Source: Adineta vaga (lineage: Eukaryota > Rotifera). Taken from it: DNA of 64,000 nt. How positions within the stretch are numbered: the stretch's first letter is position 1; each line of letters starts with the position of its first letter. The translations under genes and the position numbers were made by a program. The notes beneath the pieces are model-generated. The model did no database searches, was not told the DNA's origin, and worked only from the letters and a program-made list of their open reading frames with translations. Below, piece by piece: positions 50,474 to 63,014 of this stretch. The stretch is from contig CP075495.1 in the NCBI GenBank assembly GCA_021613535.1, positions 1,426,001 through 1,490,000 of the forward strand, given 5' to 3'.

Positions 50474-51563
50474 GATTCAATAAAAGTAGCAATATGAAAT
50501 CGAAAAAAAAACAAGTACAATATATAAACAAGAGAATCACGAGATAGAATATAAAGAACAATGGTATTCCAGTGACCCCAACTAAATACGCAATTTTACT
50601 TCTCTTACAGAAATATGTTATGTTATGTGATAGTGTAAGAAAAATTTGTCTTATACGGAGAATGATTCAGCAATATAACTTCATGCAAAAGAAAAATCTC
50701 CTTTGCCAATGATCATTTACCTCAAAATTATAGAATTCGTTAACTAGCGACATCTACGACTTGCTTATGTTTTGATATTATATGAGGAAAAAATCTTTCT
50801 TATCCTATGTTTTGATGACTATAGTTATTTATATATTTTTACGGAAGGAAACTTGTCAATAATGTCTACTAAATTATATATGAGTTTAATTCAATTATTA
50901 TAAATATATACTTTCATCCAGGGTTAGAATCAATTATCTTCTATTATAATACTTATGTTATGATTAAATCTTACGACAAAGACTGAAAAAATGAACTGTC
51001 ACACTCTTACAAAGCTTTTATCATCAAAATATTAGCGACTGTTCACTTGTCTATGCAGAATGATGAGCATTTTATTGTATATGTTTAATCTTTGGCCGGG
51101 CATACATGAAAAAACCGAATTACAAAATTTTGACCTGAAATGTCGCCCATGAATAGGTTTTTCTATCAGAGATTTTACTCACGTTCGAAAAATATAAATA
51201 TTATTTGATATTCTATTTGAAAAAAAATTTCATCAATTTCATAATATTCTAGTGATTTAAAGTAATTTCAGTCTTTTACAATCAGAAAAAGTCTGAAAGT
51301 CACTCACCGGAAAACATCTATATATAAAATTATTATAAACTCCTGACATCTACTGAATTCAACAGTATAGATTTGTATTTAATTAAGAAAGAGAATCATC
51401 TAAATAATAGTAATATGTAATTTTTTAAATATTTCTCGATAATCAAACAATAAACAGTTGAGAAGGTATTCACCATAGATGAGACAGATTTAATGGCTTT
51501 ACATTACTACAGACGAGAACAACGATACAGTGCTCTCAATTATAAATCTATATATCCAGATGA
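50474..51563. other. Intergenic, divergent promoters
   Basis: AT-rich; no gene or repeat recognised. TATATCCAG at 51551-51559 is a candidate splice acceptor 4 nt before the next ATG. Confidence 0.35.
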
Positions 51564-53230
51564 ATGACAACGAACTATCAAATAACTCCGCCAGATATTA
51601 AAGTGCAACCAATTATGCATAACAAAAGTCAAACTCGTTACAATTCTGCTAATAGTAAATGGGCTTCACCCATATCCGGCATTTTAAAGTAATGAAAAAA
51701 AAAACAAGTAATTGAAATAGATTTCTTCTATATTATTTTTGATATATTTACATAGCGATGATGAACTTCGTCTTGAACAAGAAAAATTAGAAAAATCAAA
51801 ACGTCTTGAACAGCGTCGTGCTCATTTATCTACTATACTTGAAGCAGATAAGAATAAATTTCAGGTTTGTTATTCAACTATTCAACTTGTATAACATTTT
51901 CTTTTCTCGAATTTATTTAGACAGAATTAACCTCACAACGTCGTTCATCACACGAATCAATAGTTCAAATAAACAATCCTATTGATCCACTTTATTCAAC
52001 ATATGAATATTCTTATCAACCTGAAATAACAATTAATTCTGATTTACAATCCATAGAACTATCTCGTACAGATTATCTGGTGGAAGAACAAGAAGATAAA
52101 CAAAGTGAAAGAAAACGAAGACATCAACAATTGAAAGTAATTCTTCAACAACAAATGGAAGAATTCAATCGAATGGAAGAAGAGGTTTTTTTTGCAAATT
52201 GCCCTATGTTTTTATCTTGAAAATAACCTCATTATATTTAGGCAGATATATTAAATCAAGAAGAAGAACGTTGGTATCAAAAACAACAAAGATTAGAACA
52301 ATTTCAAGAACAAAGAAAACAAATGGAAGAAAATTATCCTATTCAACAAAATCATGGGTATATTTATTTGTCTTTTTTTCTATTCGAAAAGTATAAATTT
52401 TCATTTTAGACGTCAACTTCTTCGACAACATAAAGCTAAATTACATAAACGATTAAAAGAAATTCAAGAACGACTGGTTTGTTTCTCTTTAAATATTTTA
52501 TTTTCTCTTATTTTATTTAATCATTAGCAATTGGATATCGATATTCTTATATCTATTGTTCATTCTGATGGAAGAATCTGAAGAACAACAACAACAATTA
52601 AAACAAAATGCTTCACATCTTCTCGAACAATTTCAACAACAGATGAAAATTGAGAAAAACAAAGAAAAAGAATTGGATGCTATGTATCCGTATGTCTATC
52701 TATTGTTGAATTTCATTTCTTATTTGATAGATTTTAATTTTAAAGTGAAGATGCTGCTAAACAATGGTCTCGTTATGATCAACAATGGAATGATGATCAA
52801 CAATTACGTTTAAAATTACTTCGACCAATTCTTAATGAAAGACAAAATCAATTAATTCAACAATTACATCTGTTTAAACAACAACAAAAGGATATCTATG
52901 AAAAACAACGATTATTAATTGATGATATGGAACAAGCACGAAAATATGATCTGATTGAAAAACAAAAAGTAAAACTTATCTCTTCATTGTTTAAATCATT
53001 TCTATTACTTCTTTTTCTTTTCCATCAAGATGTTAGTTATTCAAAAAGAGCCAGTACAATCAATTGTATATGATGAACCAAATCATCCAATAGAACAAAT
53101 AATTCCACAAGAAATATTAATTCCTCCTACTGATTCTAAAGTAAAGTAAAACTTGTTGATCTTTTCCTTATAAATAATTCATTATTCTTCTTTATAGTTT
53201 TATGGTCGTCGTCGATTTAATTGGAATTGA
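51564..53230 (+). CDS. TCHP: Trichoplein (TCHP) keratin-binding / ciliary protein, with an apparent frameshift
   Basis: About nine exons from ATG 51564 (MTTNYQITPPDIKVQP) to TGA 53228-53230. Almost the whole protein is charged coiled coil of the trichohyalin/plectin-homology type (LRLEQEKLEKSKRLEQRRAH, RQLLRQHKAKLHKRLKEIQE, RPILNERQNQLIQQLHLF, RLLIDDMEQARKYD). The last exon encodes FYGRRRFNWN-stop, matching the conserved YG-P---WN end of vertebrate trichoplein. Trichoplein sits at centrioles and desmosomes and controls Aurora A and cilium assembly. In exon 52528-52692 the frame LDIDILISIVHSDG runs into TGA, while the expected continuation EESEEQQQQLKQ is in the next frame. No intron repairs this, so there is one small indel near 52555-52577 (mutation or sequence error). 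Confidence 0.8.
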
Positions 53231-53349
53231 TTCATATACTACGTCTTTAACTTTATATACGTAATACATCTTATCTTTGACGATAATGAATCATTCTATA
53301 TTCTATAAATATCTGTGTGCGTCTTTTTTTTCAAATCCGAAAAAAAATT

Positions 53350-53742
53350 ATGTCACGTCTTTTATTTCTGCTATTTGTTTCTTCACTGAATGGTTATTGT
53401 ATTCAATTGCAATGTACTTTGGAAGTAATCGGTTCGACATGTTGTTTTAATCTTGGTTGTTGTCCAGCATCGAGTAATGTATGTTGTCCAAATGATCCAA
53501 CAAATTGTTGTACACGTGAAAATCCAGTTTGTTGTGGTGCTGGAAAAGGTTGTTGTCCAAAACGATATCCAGTATGTTGTTCAACTCAATGTTGTACATC
53601 AGGATCGTATTGTTGTGAAGATAAATGTTGTCGACGTGAACCTACAACAGGTCGTCTTATTGAAAGAAATGATGGAATATCAAAATTGAATCAATATCAC
53701 TCGTTCTCTTCTAATCAAATGAATTTATTTCGAAAACATTGA
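53350..53742 (+). CDS. Secreted granulin-like cysteine-rich protein
   Basis: 130 aa, single exon. ATG 53350 gives a signal peptide (MSRLLFLLFVSSLNGYCIQ). The mature part has repeated CC pairs (STCCFNLGCCPAS, NVCCPNDPTNCCTRE, PVCCGAGKGCCPKRYPVCC, STQCCTSGSYCCEDKCCRRE), the stacked-hairpin spacing of granulin/epithelin modules, although the register is not canonical. A Ser/Asn-rich tail follows. Likely extracellular and disulphide-bonded; function unknown. The upstream ATG at 53317 would only add a stretch before the signal. Confidence 0.75.
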   Translation: MSRLLFLLFVSSLNGYCIQLQCTLEVIGSTCCFNLGCCPASSNVCCPNDPTNCCTRENPVCCGAGKGCCPKRYPVCCSTQCCTSGSYCCEDKCCRREPTTGRLIERNDGISKLNQYHSFSSNQMNLFRKH

Positions 53743-53880
53743 TTTTCTTTCAGTTTGTACAAAAATTTTATAAAAAAACTCTCTCTCTCTCTATATATAT
53801 ATATATTTATATTACGAAAAAGAAAAATTCACTAAATCAAAACAAAAGACTATTGTACATTAACAAACAGTTGTCGTATT
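53743..53880. repeat. CT/TA microsatellite
   Basis: (CT)n at about 53780-53792 followed by (TA)n to 53808, in the spacer between convergent genes. Confidence 0.6.
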
Positions 53881-56800
53881 TCAATGTTTCAATTTTTCTG
53901 CTTCATGCATTAATCGAATAATATCTTTACGTGTTAAAATACCTTGTAAACGTCTAAATAAAAGAAACAAAACGATACAATTCTTAAACTAACTCAATCT
54001 AATCAAATATTTTACCCATTTTTAGTAACAAACAATTGTCGACAACCTAATTTTCTAAACATATCAACAACAGCTTCCATTGGTGTTTGATCAGTTACAA
54101 TAATTGGTGCTCGATCAACTAATTTATGTAATTGTAGAACTCGTGATGCTTGTAATGCTAATGATGCTCGACGCATTCCTAATGATGATGGTTGTCCTGA
54201 TTTATTCAATAAATGTGACATAGATACAACGGATACTTTCCGATTTAATGCCGGTTTTGCTTGTGTAAAAGTCATTTGAGTTTTACGTGAACTTAATAAA
54301 GCTATTAGATCACGTCGTTGAATTTGACCAACGATACATGGAAAATCTTCGCTAATAACAACGGGATAAATTGAATGTGGATGACGACGAATTAATGTAT
54401 CGATTTGAGCAATGGACATTCCATCTTGAATAATACGTGCTAATGGTGTTGGTTCACCTGTAGGGTCAGCACGTATGGCTTCACCAGCTTTGGTTGTGAA
54501 TCGAAAACTTTCGCGATTTTCTAAATGAAAATCAACAATAATCTATGTTTTCTTTTCGATCTTCTCATTACCTAAATATGGATAACCACTTAATTTGACA
54601 TTCTCTTCATAGATTCCTTCTCCAAATGCATCACCAACCCATTTAGCTGTTAATGCTGCAACCATCAATGGAACAATATAAGATAATCCACCTGTCACTT
54701 CACTCATAATCACGACAAGTGAAACAGTCATTCGACTAACTCCACCTAAAAATGCACATGCACCAACAACTGCATAGAGTCCAGGTGTAACACAATGTTC
54801 ATTGGAAACACCACATTCATGTCGTAGAATAGCTAAATGTTGATTTCGATAGGCAATTTGTTCTGTGATAATACCAATTAAACGACCAGCAATGGCTCCT
54901 ATTGAAATACTTGGAATAATTAAACCAGATGGAACTTTAGTACCAATAGTAAAAATCACTAAAGTAGTTTGTATAATCAATGCCCATAATAATTGCCAAA
55001 GTGCACGATGCATCCCTGGTCCAGCGGGTGATGCATATAATTTAGCTGTTGCAGTTCCAATTGGCATATTACGATCATAATCACTAAAAGAATAAAGTTT
55101 AGTTGATGATTCGAAACGAAATACAAACTTACCATAGATCCATATGATCTTCAACATGACATTGTCCAACTAATCGTCGAATTAATTCGGGCATCGTTAA
55201 TCGTAGATAATGATTGGGAAAACAAACAATTGCCGTAATAATTGTCAAACAAATTACTTCTGCACGTGGATATTGTCCAATTTGACTCGTTTTCTTATAT
55301 TTTAACCATCGAATATTTGTTTTAATAAATAATGTTCCCCATAATCCACCAAGTGCACCAAGACCAATAAATGGTATGACTTCAAATGTTGCCCATGGAA
55401 CATTATATTCAACAGGAAATTGAATTTCATGTCCATTTCCATATGGATTTATTGTACGTACTACTAATGCACCAACCATACAGCAGAAAAATGTTCGCCA
55501 TAATGTTTTATATGAAAAATAATAACTAATTTCTTCTAAACTAAAAAGAATTCCACCAATCGGCGCTCCAAATGCTACAGAAACACCTGTTGCTGCCGCC
55601 GCAGATAATATTTCACGTTTACGTGCTTCATTCTGTCCATATTTTGGAAAAAGTTCTAAATGAATTTCGTTATTCCTTTTCTATTAGAAAACGAAAAGAA
55701 AATGAATTATTTTACTTGAAAAAAGATTTCCACAACAGCACGATATATGTACAAATGGTCCTTCTTTACCAACAATAAGACCTGCACTTGTAGCAAACAT
55801 CATTCCAATACTTTTTATAATAAATGTCCATTTGCCCAAATAACCATACATAATAAAACCAGATAGAATTGTTTTAATCTCTGGAATACCTGAACCACTT
55901 GCATATGGTGCTGAACCAACAACAAGTGCAACAATAAATGCGGCATATAGAACAGACCAAAATATAAACATAAAATATTGAAAAAACCATGCACTTGCAG
56001 CCATTTCATCAAATCCAAATAGATCCGACCAACTTTTCCACTAAATAATAGAAATTCAATAAATTGAAAAACTAAATCGTTTCTTACATGTTCACATATT
56101 TCATTATGAACATCATCAAATTCTACATGTCTCGATCCCCAACAACATTGTTCTCGATTAAGCCAAAATGCAGGTGCACAAACACCTGTTCGCCAATGAC
56201 TCATCCATTTTGCACCGATATCAACAAAACCGGCGACAAGACCTTCGAAATCAATCAAGATCCAAAAACACATATTTAGAACGAGAAATTTATATGTACC
56301 TGCAGATACTCCGACTAATAACACACAGAGCCACCCACTCCAATTATCAAACCAAAAAGCAAATCGTTGTTTCCATCCTTCACGTCGATGTGAATGTAAA
56401 TTTCGATGACGAATACGATTTCGCATTAAATCCTTTAACCAATCGATTGTTTCAAAATTTTCATAATGTTTTCGAACAACATAAGTAACATCAGTTACTA
56501 AAAACACGGATTCATATTTTCCTTAGAAAAAGATCAGATTCAAACCTTGATCATGATGTTTATTTGTCGATGAACTACTAATACCATCATTTTTATCAAA
56601 TAATGTTACTGTAGTTGTTCTACCTAGTCCATTAGTTGCAAGCTCAACTTCTTCTCCACTATCATCTTGATTAAGACTTTCTAAACCTCGTTTAGTTTGA
56701 TATCCAACTCCATCATCTTCATCATCTTCAACACTCGGAACTGGTGAAAGATTAAATCGTGCATGACCATCTATAGAGCTGTCACCTACAAATCGGATAA

Positions 56801-56898
56801 ACCCATACACTTCATTACATAAATAAATGATCAAAATTCTACTTACGCGTTAGTTTCCTATCACTACCACTGCTACTACCACCACCGGGAGATGACAT
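53881..56898 (-). CDS. CLCN3-like: CLC-3/4/5-type chloride/proton exchanger
   Basis: About ten exons from ATG 56898 ([17 protein letters not shown]) to TGA 53883-53881. An acidic N-terminus precedes the channel domain. Signature sequences are [14 protein letters not shown] (selectivity), [15 protein letters not shown] (gating Glu) and [20 protein letters not shown], whose Glu matches the proton glutamate of exchangers. Others are [19 protein letters not shown] and [18 protein letters not shown]. Two CBS domains follow ([19 protein letters not shown] and ITDQT-like [20 protein letters not shown]), ending [18 protein letters not shown]. Both glutamates are present, so an endosomal 2Cl-/H+ exchanger rather than a channel is expected. 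It acidifies endosomes and lysosomes. Confidence 0.94.
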
Positions 56899-57937
56899 GT
56901 GTATTATTACACAAGAATAAAAGACTAATCTGACGAGAACAAGAAAAATGTGTATATTCAAACAATCTTAACTAACGAGAAAAAAAATTGCGTGCTGGTT
57001 GAGTGACTTTTTTCCTTGTACACTACGACTGATAATGGTGTATATATATCATAAAAATTAGAAGTATAATGATCATTTCGATGTTTTCGATCGTTCTGTC
57101 ATTCTTTTTTCGTTCTAACTCACGTCATTATTTATTTGATTGAGTGTGTGTTTATATATTCTTCTTTTTCAAGGTGGAAATCAATAGTAATATCAAAGAA
57201 TACAAAAGGAATAAGTTTCTTCTGAAAATACTTTGCGGGCAAATAATTATGATAAGAATCAATTTCATCATATTTCTATTATTAAATTCTTCTACTTTGA
57301 CACTTTTTTTTTCTAAAGATAAAAATCTAATATCACTTCTAGCAAAGAAAACTTTTCATTGATATAATCAAATTTATGATTATTATGTCTCTATTTTTAC
57401 TTACTAGTCATTATATAAATTATACTGAATTTGAATGAATATGTATGTATGTATGTATGTATATTTATGAAGAGAAGAAGAAGAAAAAAAACCTAGAAAT
57501 TACGATCGGTACATAAGAATATCATTTGTTCTATGTACGAAATTATTCAACAAGGTAAATATGTTTTTCCTTTTTTCGTACTAATCGATCAATCGATTTG
57601 TGTAGTACAAACGAAAAAATGTTTTTGATTTATGTGATAAAAAAGGTAACATTTTTAACCCTGAGGTCATAATTGTATGATACTAATTTATTCAAAAGAG
57701 AAATTTAAATAAAAAAAATGTTAACATTATAATCTTTTGTTCATTTAATCGTCATTCTTCTCAAAATGATGATGAACTAACTATACGAAAAATGATTCAT
57801 CATTTCTTATCAGATGTCTCTACTTGTATAATGAACCAGTCTGTCTAATTTCATCTTTCCTTTGTTTTGACGATTTATACATTTCTGACGAGACGAATAA
57901 AAAAAAACACAAAAGAATTCTTTAACATCGGATTCAC
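56899..57937. other. Intergenic with a TATG microsatellite
   Basis: A (GTAT)n run at about 57440-57462. The open frame at 57144-57362 is Lys/Ile/Leu-rich without features and is not called. Confidence 0.4.
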
Positions 57938-59431
57938 ATGGATTTATCTAATGATATCGATTATTGTCAACTACCTCCATGTCATGCCCGTCAATATTTT
58001 ACATGTCCACATTGTTCCTTTCATTTATGTTTTGAACATGGTCAACAACATCAAGAAAAACTTCAAAATCAAATTCATTATTTACAAGAACGTACAATGA
58101 ATCTCGAACAAACAATAAAAGATTCTCAACCTGTTGAAACAATAATTGAACAAGTTTATAAATCTTTAAATGAATGGAAAGATAAAATGTTTCAATTTAT
58201 CAATCAATATAGCGAACAAATTCGATTACATATTGAACAAGCACAAATTCGATTGAATGAACAATGGACTTTAACAAAAGATGAATATGTCGAAATGTTA
58301 GAAAATTTTATTCAACAACCAATCGATCGATTACTTCAAGGTTTGATGAAAATTGAATAAATATATATGTGTTTTTTAAAAACAAACAAATTTTTAGTAC
58401 CAAAACAAATTCATCCGGATGATGTTCGACATATTCATAGACGATTTAGTTCTATTCAAAATCAAATTACGGATCTGTTAACATTTCGTGATCTTCTTCG
58501 AATTAATTTTGATTCATGTTCATTAGCTGGTGATATTAATATATCTCGTGGTCATTTTCCATCACCAAAATTAACTTCATTTATATCGACAAATTCAATT
58601 GAAAATATTCCACAATTAGAACAAATGAATTTACTTAAACGATTTGATACATTATCATCAAATACTTCAGCTTTAGCTGTTCGAATGATAGATAATTCTC
58701 ATTCAATGATAATAACATGGATGAAACCGAGTACATTATTGATTTTCGATTCCGAACAAGGTTTAATCAAACGTATCGATGTTGATCCACCATTTATATC
58801 AATTCATGATATTATTTGGTGTGATTATTTGAATAGTTTTCTCATTGCTGGTGCTGCTCTTCATACATTTAATGTAAATACAAATGAAATAAAGCAAATT
58901 TTCACACCAGAAACTCCACAAATATGGTCAATTACTACACATAAAACTAATCTCTATGTTTGTTATGCTATGGGTGATTCACCACTAATTGAACATCGTT
59001 CATTACCATCTTTTCATCTTATTCAAACGTATACTCGTACTCAACTTTTACCAACAAATTCTACATCGATTATTGAAATTGCTCGATGTATTCGTACAAA
59101 TGATTATCAACTTGCTATGACTGTACGAAATTTAACAACACATGAATGGCGTATTGATATATTTAATTTTCATATGCAACGATTAATTCAAGGTGAAATT
59201 CTTGGACATGCTTTACATTCCGATTATTGGTGTTGTTTATTGACATCTTATCGATCTAATTATTGGTTAGTTATGAATAATACATCAGAACCAGAAACAT
59301 TAACATTAGTAGATAAACAAGCACGTATAGAACAACAAATTCAACATGATGGATATAATATATGTGTTTTACAAGCAAATCAACAAATTGTAATTAAAGA
59401 TCAAAATGGCTTGGCTATATTTCGTTTTTAA
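57938..59431 (+). CDS. B-box-like zinc finger protein with beta-propeller-like C-terminus
   Basis: Exons 57938-58340 and 58398-59431 (CAA-G/TA-CCA) give about 480 aa. The N-terminal CQLPPCHARQYFTCPHCSFH and LCFEHGQQHQ form a B-box-like C-x4-C...C-x2-C...C-x2-H-x3-H zinc site. It is followed by a long coiled coil (residues 45-150). The C-terminal 300 residues are beta-rich with repeating blades (MIITWMKPSTLLIFDSEQG, FLIAGAALHTFNVNTNEIK, LYVCYAMGDSPLIEHRSL), resembling an NHL/WD-type propeller. There is no RING, so it is a TRIM-like protein without a ligase domain. The type appears to be multicopy in bdelloids, as I recall. Partner unknown. Confidence 0.65.
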
Positions 59432-59748
59432 ATATATGTATTCATTTATTTATTATTCTAGTTGGTTTTTTTTATTACATATGTATTTGTTAATTATAAT
59501 TATTATTAAACAAGAGTGAAATATATTGATCTAGAATAAGATAGATTGTAATGGTACTTGGTTCATAGGTGGGTTATATTTAGAGACGTGATTTGGGTAG
59601 GCGCCGCCTACCCACCGAACAATCTCTGGTAATGTCACTATTTATTAATCGATCCGATTGTTCTTCTCAGCATAATCATTGTGTTTATGAAATGTTATTT
59701 GACTTTGAATTACCGTTGATTTTATTTCTAATGCAGAAAACAATCTTT
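59432..59748. other. Intergenic with a GC-rich foldback
   Basis: Holds the hairpin at 59568-59616. The open frame reading through it (59593-59826) is not convincing. Confidence 0.4.
59568..59616. repeat. GC-rich foldback with 19-nt near-palindrome
   Basis: GGGTAGGCG-C-CGCCTACCC (59595-59613) is a perfect inverted repeat with a one-base centre. GGTGGGT at 59568-59574 pairs with ACCCACC at 59610-59616, so alternative stems are possible. It resembles a small foldback element. Confidence 0.5.
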
Positions 59749-60765
59749 TTAATAACATTTAATTTTTTGAAAAATATCATTGATGATAGAATAGAATTCA
59801 TTTCGAAAAACTCGTCCACCACATAATGTGTAAATATAAAATGGCATTGCTGTTGCTAAGTATGTTAGATTAGTACAGAAATTAAATAATAATCTTTCAA
59901 TAGCATTTTGTAAAGCTGATTTTCCTGCAGTAGATGGTGTTACAGTTGCATACAATCGATATAATGTATATGGAGCTGTACATAAAATAAGAAAAAATAC
60001 TTGTACACAAAGCATTTTAAATAAACTTCGATCAGTCTTTTTCTGTTGTTGTTGTGCATTACCGACTGTATTATTAAGTATTCCACGTTGACTATTTTGA
60101 GTAATTGTTACAATTGGTTTGACATTAATACGATTGTGCATTTGATGTATATTATAAATAGTTAAACAACCGAATAATAACATCATTAATGATGGTACAA
60201 CATTATTACCACAAGTAAATGATAGATCTGTATAAAGACGACATGATTCTGAAAATCCGAAACATCTTGCTGGTGTACCGATAAGATTAGCTTCATAACA
60301 ATAAATTAATGGACCATTGAGTGCCATGGAAAAAAGTGTAACAAATAAAATACTTCGATAGGAATTTTTCAATGAACTCAAATGTCGTCGATGAACATCA
60401 GTACTTGATGAAAGCCATCGATCAATTGAAGCAAAGACAAGAAACCAAATAACCATTGTTCGTGAGACGAATAGAATAAAAATTCGAAGTTTACATAACC
60501 AACCAATTGTTTCAGATAAATCAACAGCCCAACCAGCTGTAAGTCGTGTAGTTAAACCTGATATAATTGCAATCAAACCAGTTATTGATGAAACAAGAAA
60601 AAGTAATGCACATGGATTTGTACGAAGTGCTCGTCTTGATAAAATCATTGTATTTAATAGATTACCAATAATACCAAAAATAAAAATTACTAATGGTAAA
60701 TAACGATTCATTTGAACTGTTGCATTATTAATGGATGCAATGAGAATATCATCAGATGAAGACAT
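59749..60765 (-). CDS. Rhodopsin-like GPCR, third paralogue
   Basis: I start at ATG 60765 (MSSSDDILIASINNATVQMN), which aligns with the start of the two other copies; the open frame allows 13 more residues upstream. 338 aa, no intron. TM1 contains IFGIIGNLLNTMILSRRAL, TM3 ends FASIDRWLSSSTDVHRR (DRW instead of DRY), Cys pairs are WLCKLRIF and CFGFSESCRL, and TM7 ends MPFYIYTLCGGRVFRNEF. It shares the start motif, DRW-DV-RR junction and GG-VFR end with the genes at 30.3 and 32.3 kb, about 27 kb away on the same strand. The ligand is unknown. Confidence 0.88.
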   Translation of the reverse strand: MSSSDDILIASINNATVQMNRYLPLVIFIFGIIGNLLNTMILSRRALRTNPCALLFLVSSITGLIAIISGLTTRLTAGWAVDLSETIGWLCKLRIFILFVSRTMVIWFLVFASIDRWLSSSTDVHRRHLSSLKNSYRSILFVTLFSMALNGPLIYCYEANLIGTPARCFGFSESCRLYTDLSFTCGNNVVPSLMMLLFGCLTIYNIHQMHNRINVKPIVTITQNSQRGILNNTVGNAQQQQKKTDRSLFKMLCVQVFFLILCTAPYTLYRLYATVTPSTAGKSALQNAIERLLFNFCTNLTYLATAMPFYIYTLCGGRVFRNEFYSIINDIFQKIKCY

Positions 60766-61980
60766 GGTTATTTTGATATTTAATGGCAATGAAATACTCA
60801 ACAAACTTTATGATCTAGAATTGAGAAAAATATATTTGATACGTAATTCTTCTATAATCCTTGATTATATAGATGATGTCTACATTAGAAAACACGCCTA
60901 ATCGCGTTTATATATAGGAAAAAAGTATGATGGAGAATTCGTTTATAGATCTTTCAATAAGATGAAAATCTTTGATGTGACAGTATGTAACTTCAAGCAT
61001 GTCCTTTAATGATAGACTCTATTTTGAAGATACTTAAGAATATAGATATACATTACCTGATTATATCACATTTCGGAAGTGTTAACGAATGTTCTCAAGG
61101 AATAACTTGTTTCTTATTTCTTTCATATGATATGTAAACAAACATAATTGTATGAATAGAATAAATGAAATTTGAGTTCAATACTCAACATTTCTCCTTT
61201 ATCTATCACGTATATCTTGTTATGTTCGTGCCAGAGTAACTGTTATCAATCATAATCTATGTCGCTTCAGTCCTTACAAAAAAAGAACTTATTACTAATG
61301 TACTTTTCTAAAAATGTGCTTCCCTAAAATAGATTTCCGTTTTGTTAATTAAACGTAGGAAAAAAAACGAGATAAGTATGCGTCTACTAAATTATAGGTG
61401 TTTCCTTTGGAAGAGATCTGTCTTTTAGATTTTCTATCAAAACGTGCTTTCTATCTAAAGAGCGCTGTTAGACACACCTCTTATTTTACTTTTTATAATC
61501 ACATTCTTTGTACTTATGAACATAATCTTTTTACTTTCTTCTTTCATTTTATTTGGTATTTGTACACTCGAAGATATGTATAACAAGGTGCATGTCAACC
61601 TATATTCTAATAAAACATACGATTAATATTAAATAGAACATGTTTTCTCTGAACTTTTCTATTCTCACGATATTATTTGATGTTAATAATACTACGTAAT
61701 TAACGATTTTCATTTATAATAAATAAATATTCTTTCAAAGAATAACTTTCTCGATGAAATTCACGAGACAAATCTAATTTAAATTTGAGAGAAAATAAAT
61801 AAATCTCAAAGAAATATTTGAATAGACATTGAAATATCTCATTATAATATGTAATCAAATCTTCATCTAATTTAAAAATGACGTCAAGAAAATTGATGTT
61901 TTTTTTATTTGAAATGCTGATACTTATACAACAACAGGAAAAAAAGAATGTCGTTTTTTATTTCATTAAAAATTCAAAGG
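60766..61980. other. Long AT-rich intergenic region
   Basis: No gene, repeat or RNA recognised. The open frame at 61398-61583 is Phe/Tyr-rich and not called. Confidence 0.35.
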
Positions 61981-63014
61981 ATGCGCGTATTAGTTATACT
62001 TTTATATTTGATTTTTTTGAATAAATTCTGTTCAAGTTTAAAATGTTACGAATGTACAGGATATGTTCCATGTGGAAGCGGTCAAACTCATCTTTTAGTC
62101 AATTGTCCTGGTAAATGTATCGTTTACAAAAATCAATACGATCAAGGTAATTCTTTTATTGAAAATATATAGAAAAGAAAGAAGTACAATTTCTTTATTT
62201 CATTAATAAAAGGAATGATCATTCGACGTTGTTGCTATAGTAATTGTGGAAATGATGGAATGAATAGATATGAAGGACGAGATGCATATGTATGTTCAAC
62301 TGATATGTGTAATGGAGATCAAGCTGATCCATATCTAGAGGGTGGAGGTGTAACTATAGATGAAGGTGGTGGTGTAACTATAGATGTAGGTGGTGGTATA
62401 ACCGTAGAAGAAGGTAGTGGAGATGAATTTGAATCAACAACAACGATAATCATATCAACCACCTCGTCAACCACCTCATCCACCACTTCATCCACCACCT
62501 CATCCACCACTTCATCAACTACCGCATCGACAGGTATTTCAAAAGAAAAAAAGAACATTTAGATAATGAATTTTTTTCATTTTAGTAACAATCAAAACAA
62601 GTCAATCATCAAAAGTTAGTTGTCATGAATGTACGGGTCATTATTCCGGATGTGGAACTTCTCAACATACAATTATACATAATTGTCAAATGTGTATGGT
62701 GTATAGAAATGTATGGGATGGAAGTAAGTTAGTTTATTTGTATTGTCAAAGAAAATCTTCGTTTTGTTTTAAGATACAATCGTTCGACGTTGTTGTTATT
62801 CCAATTGTGGACCGGCGAATTCTGTTAATCAATATGAAGGACGACAAGCTTATTTTTGTGCATCTAATCTTTGTAATGGTATTGGTTCAGAAAATTCACT
62901 TCCATCAACACGAAGTATAATAAATTCGAATATCAAAAGATGATTAGTATTATGTCATATTTTCGTTTCTTTTTAGGTCTATTTCTTTCAGGAGATTCAT
63001 TTCCAAGCAATTGA
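61981..63014 (+). CDS. Secreted protein with two Ly6/uPAR-like domains and Thr/Ser linker
   Basis: Exons 61981-62146, 62213-62533, 62586-62723, 62774-62914 and about 62978-63014. A signal peptide (MRVLVILLYLIFLNKFCSS) is followed by domain 1, KCYECTGYVPCGSG...CPGKCIVYKNQYD, RRCCYSNCGND and ending CSTDMCNG. A linker holds three GGGVTID/GGGITVE repeats and a TTSS repeat tract (about 62450-62525). Domain 2 has the same framework (CHECTGHYSGCG, MCMVYRNVWDG, RRCCYSNCGPAN, CASNLCNG). The CxxC start and CN end are the Ly6/three-finger signature. There is no clear GPI signal or TM, so it is probably secreted. The two domains share the intron position before RRCCYSNCG, showing internal duplication. 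Confidence 0.8.

Noticed and set aside
53453-53689. Valine/Gln-rich 78-codon frame
   Set aside because: Shadow of the granulin-like gene, whose TGT-TGT codons read as GTT/GTA in the next frame.
57144-57362. 72-codon frame near the CLC gene
   Set aside because: Low-complexity Lys/Ile/Leu/Phe composition expected of AT-rich spacer.
62319-62558. Antisense frame with (VDEVVDEV) repeats
   Set aside because: Reverse reading of the TTSS/GGGVTID linker repeat of the Ly6-like gene; no start context or homology.
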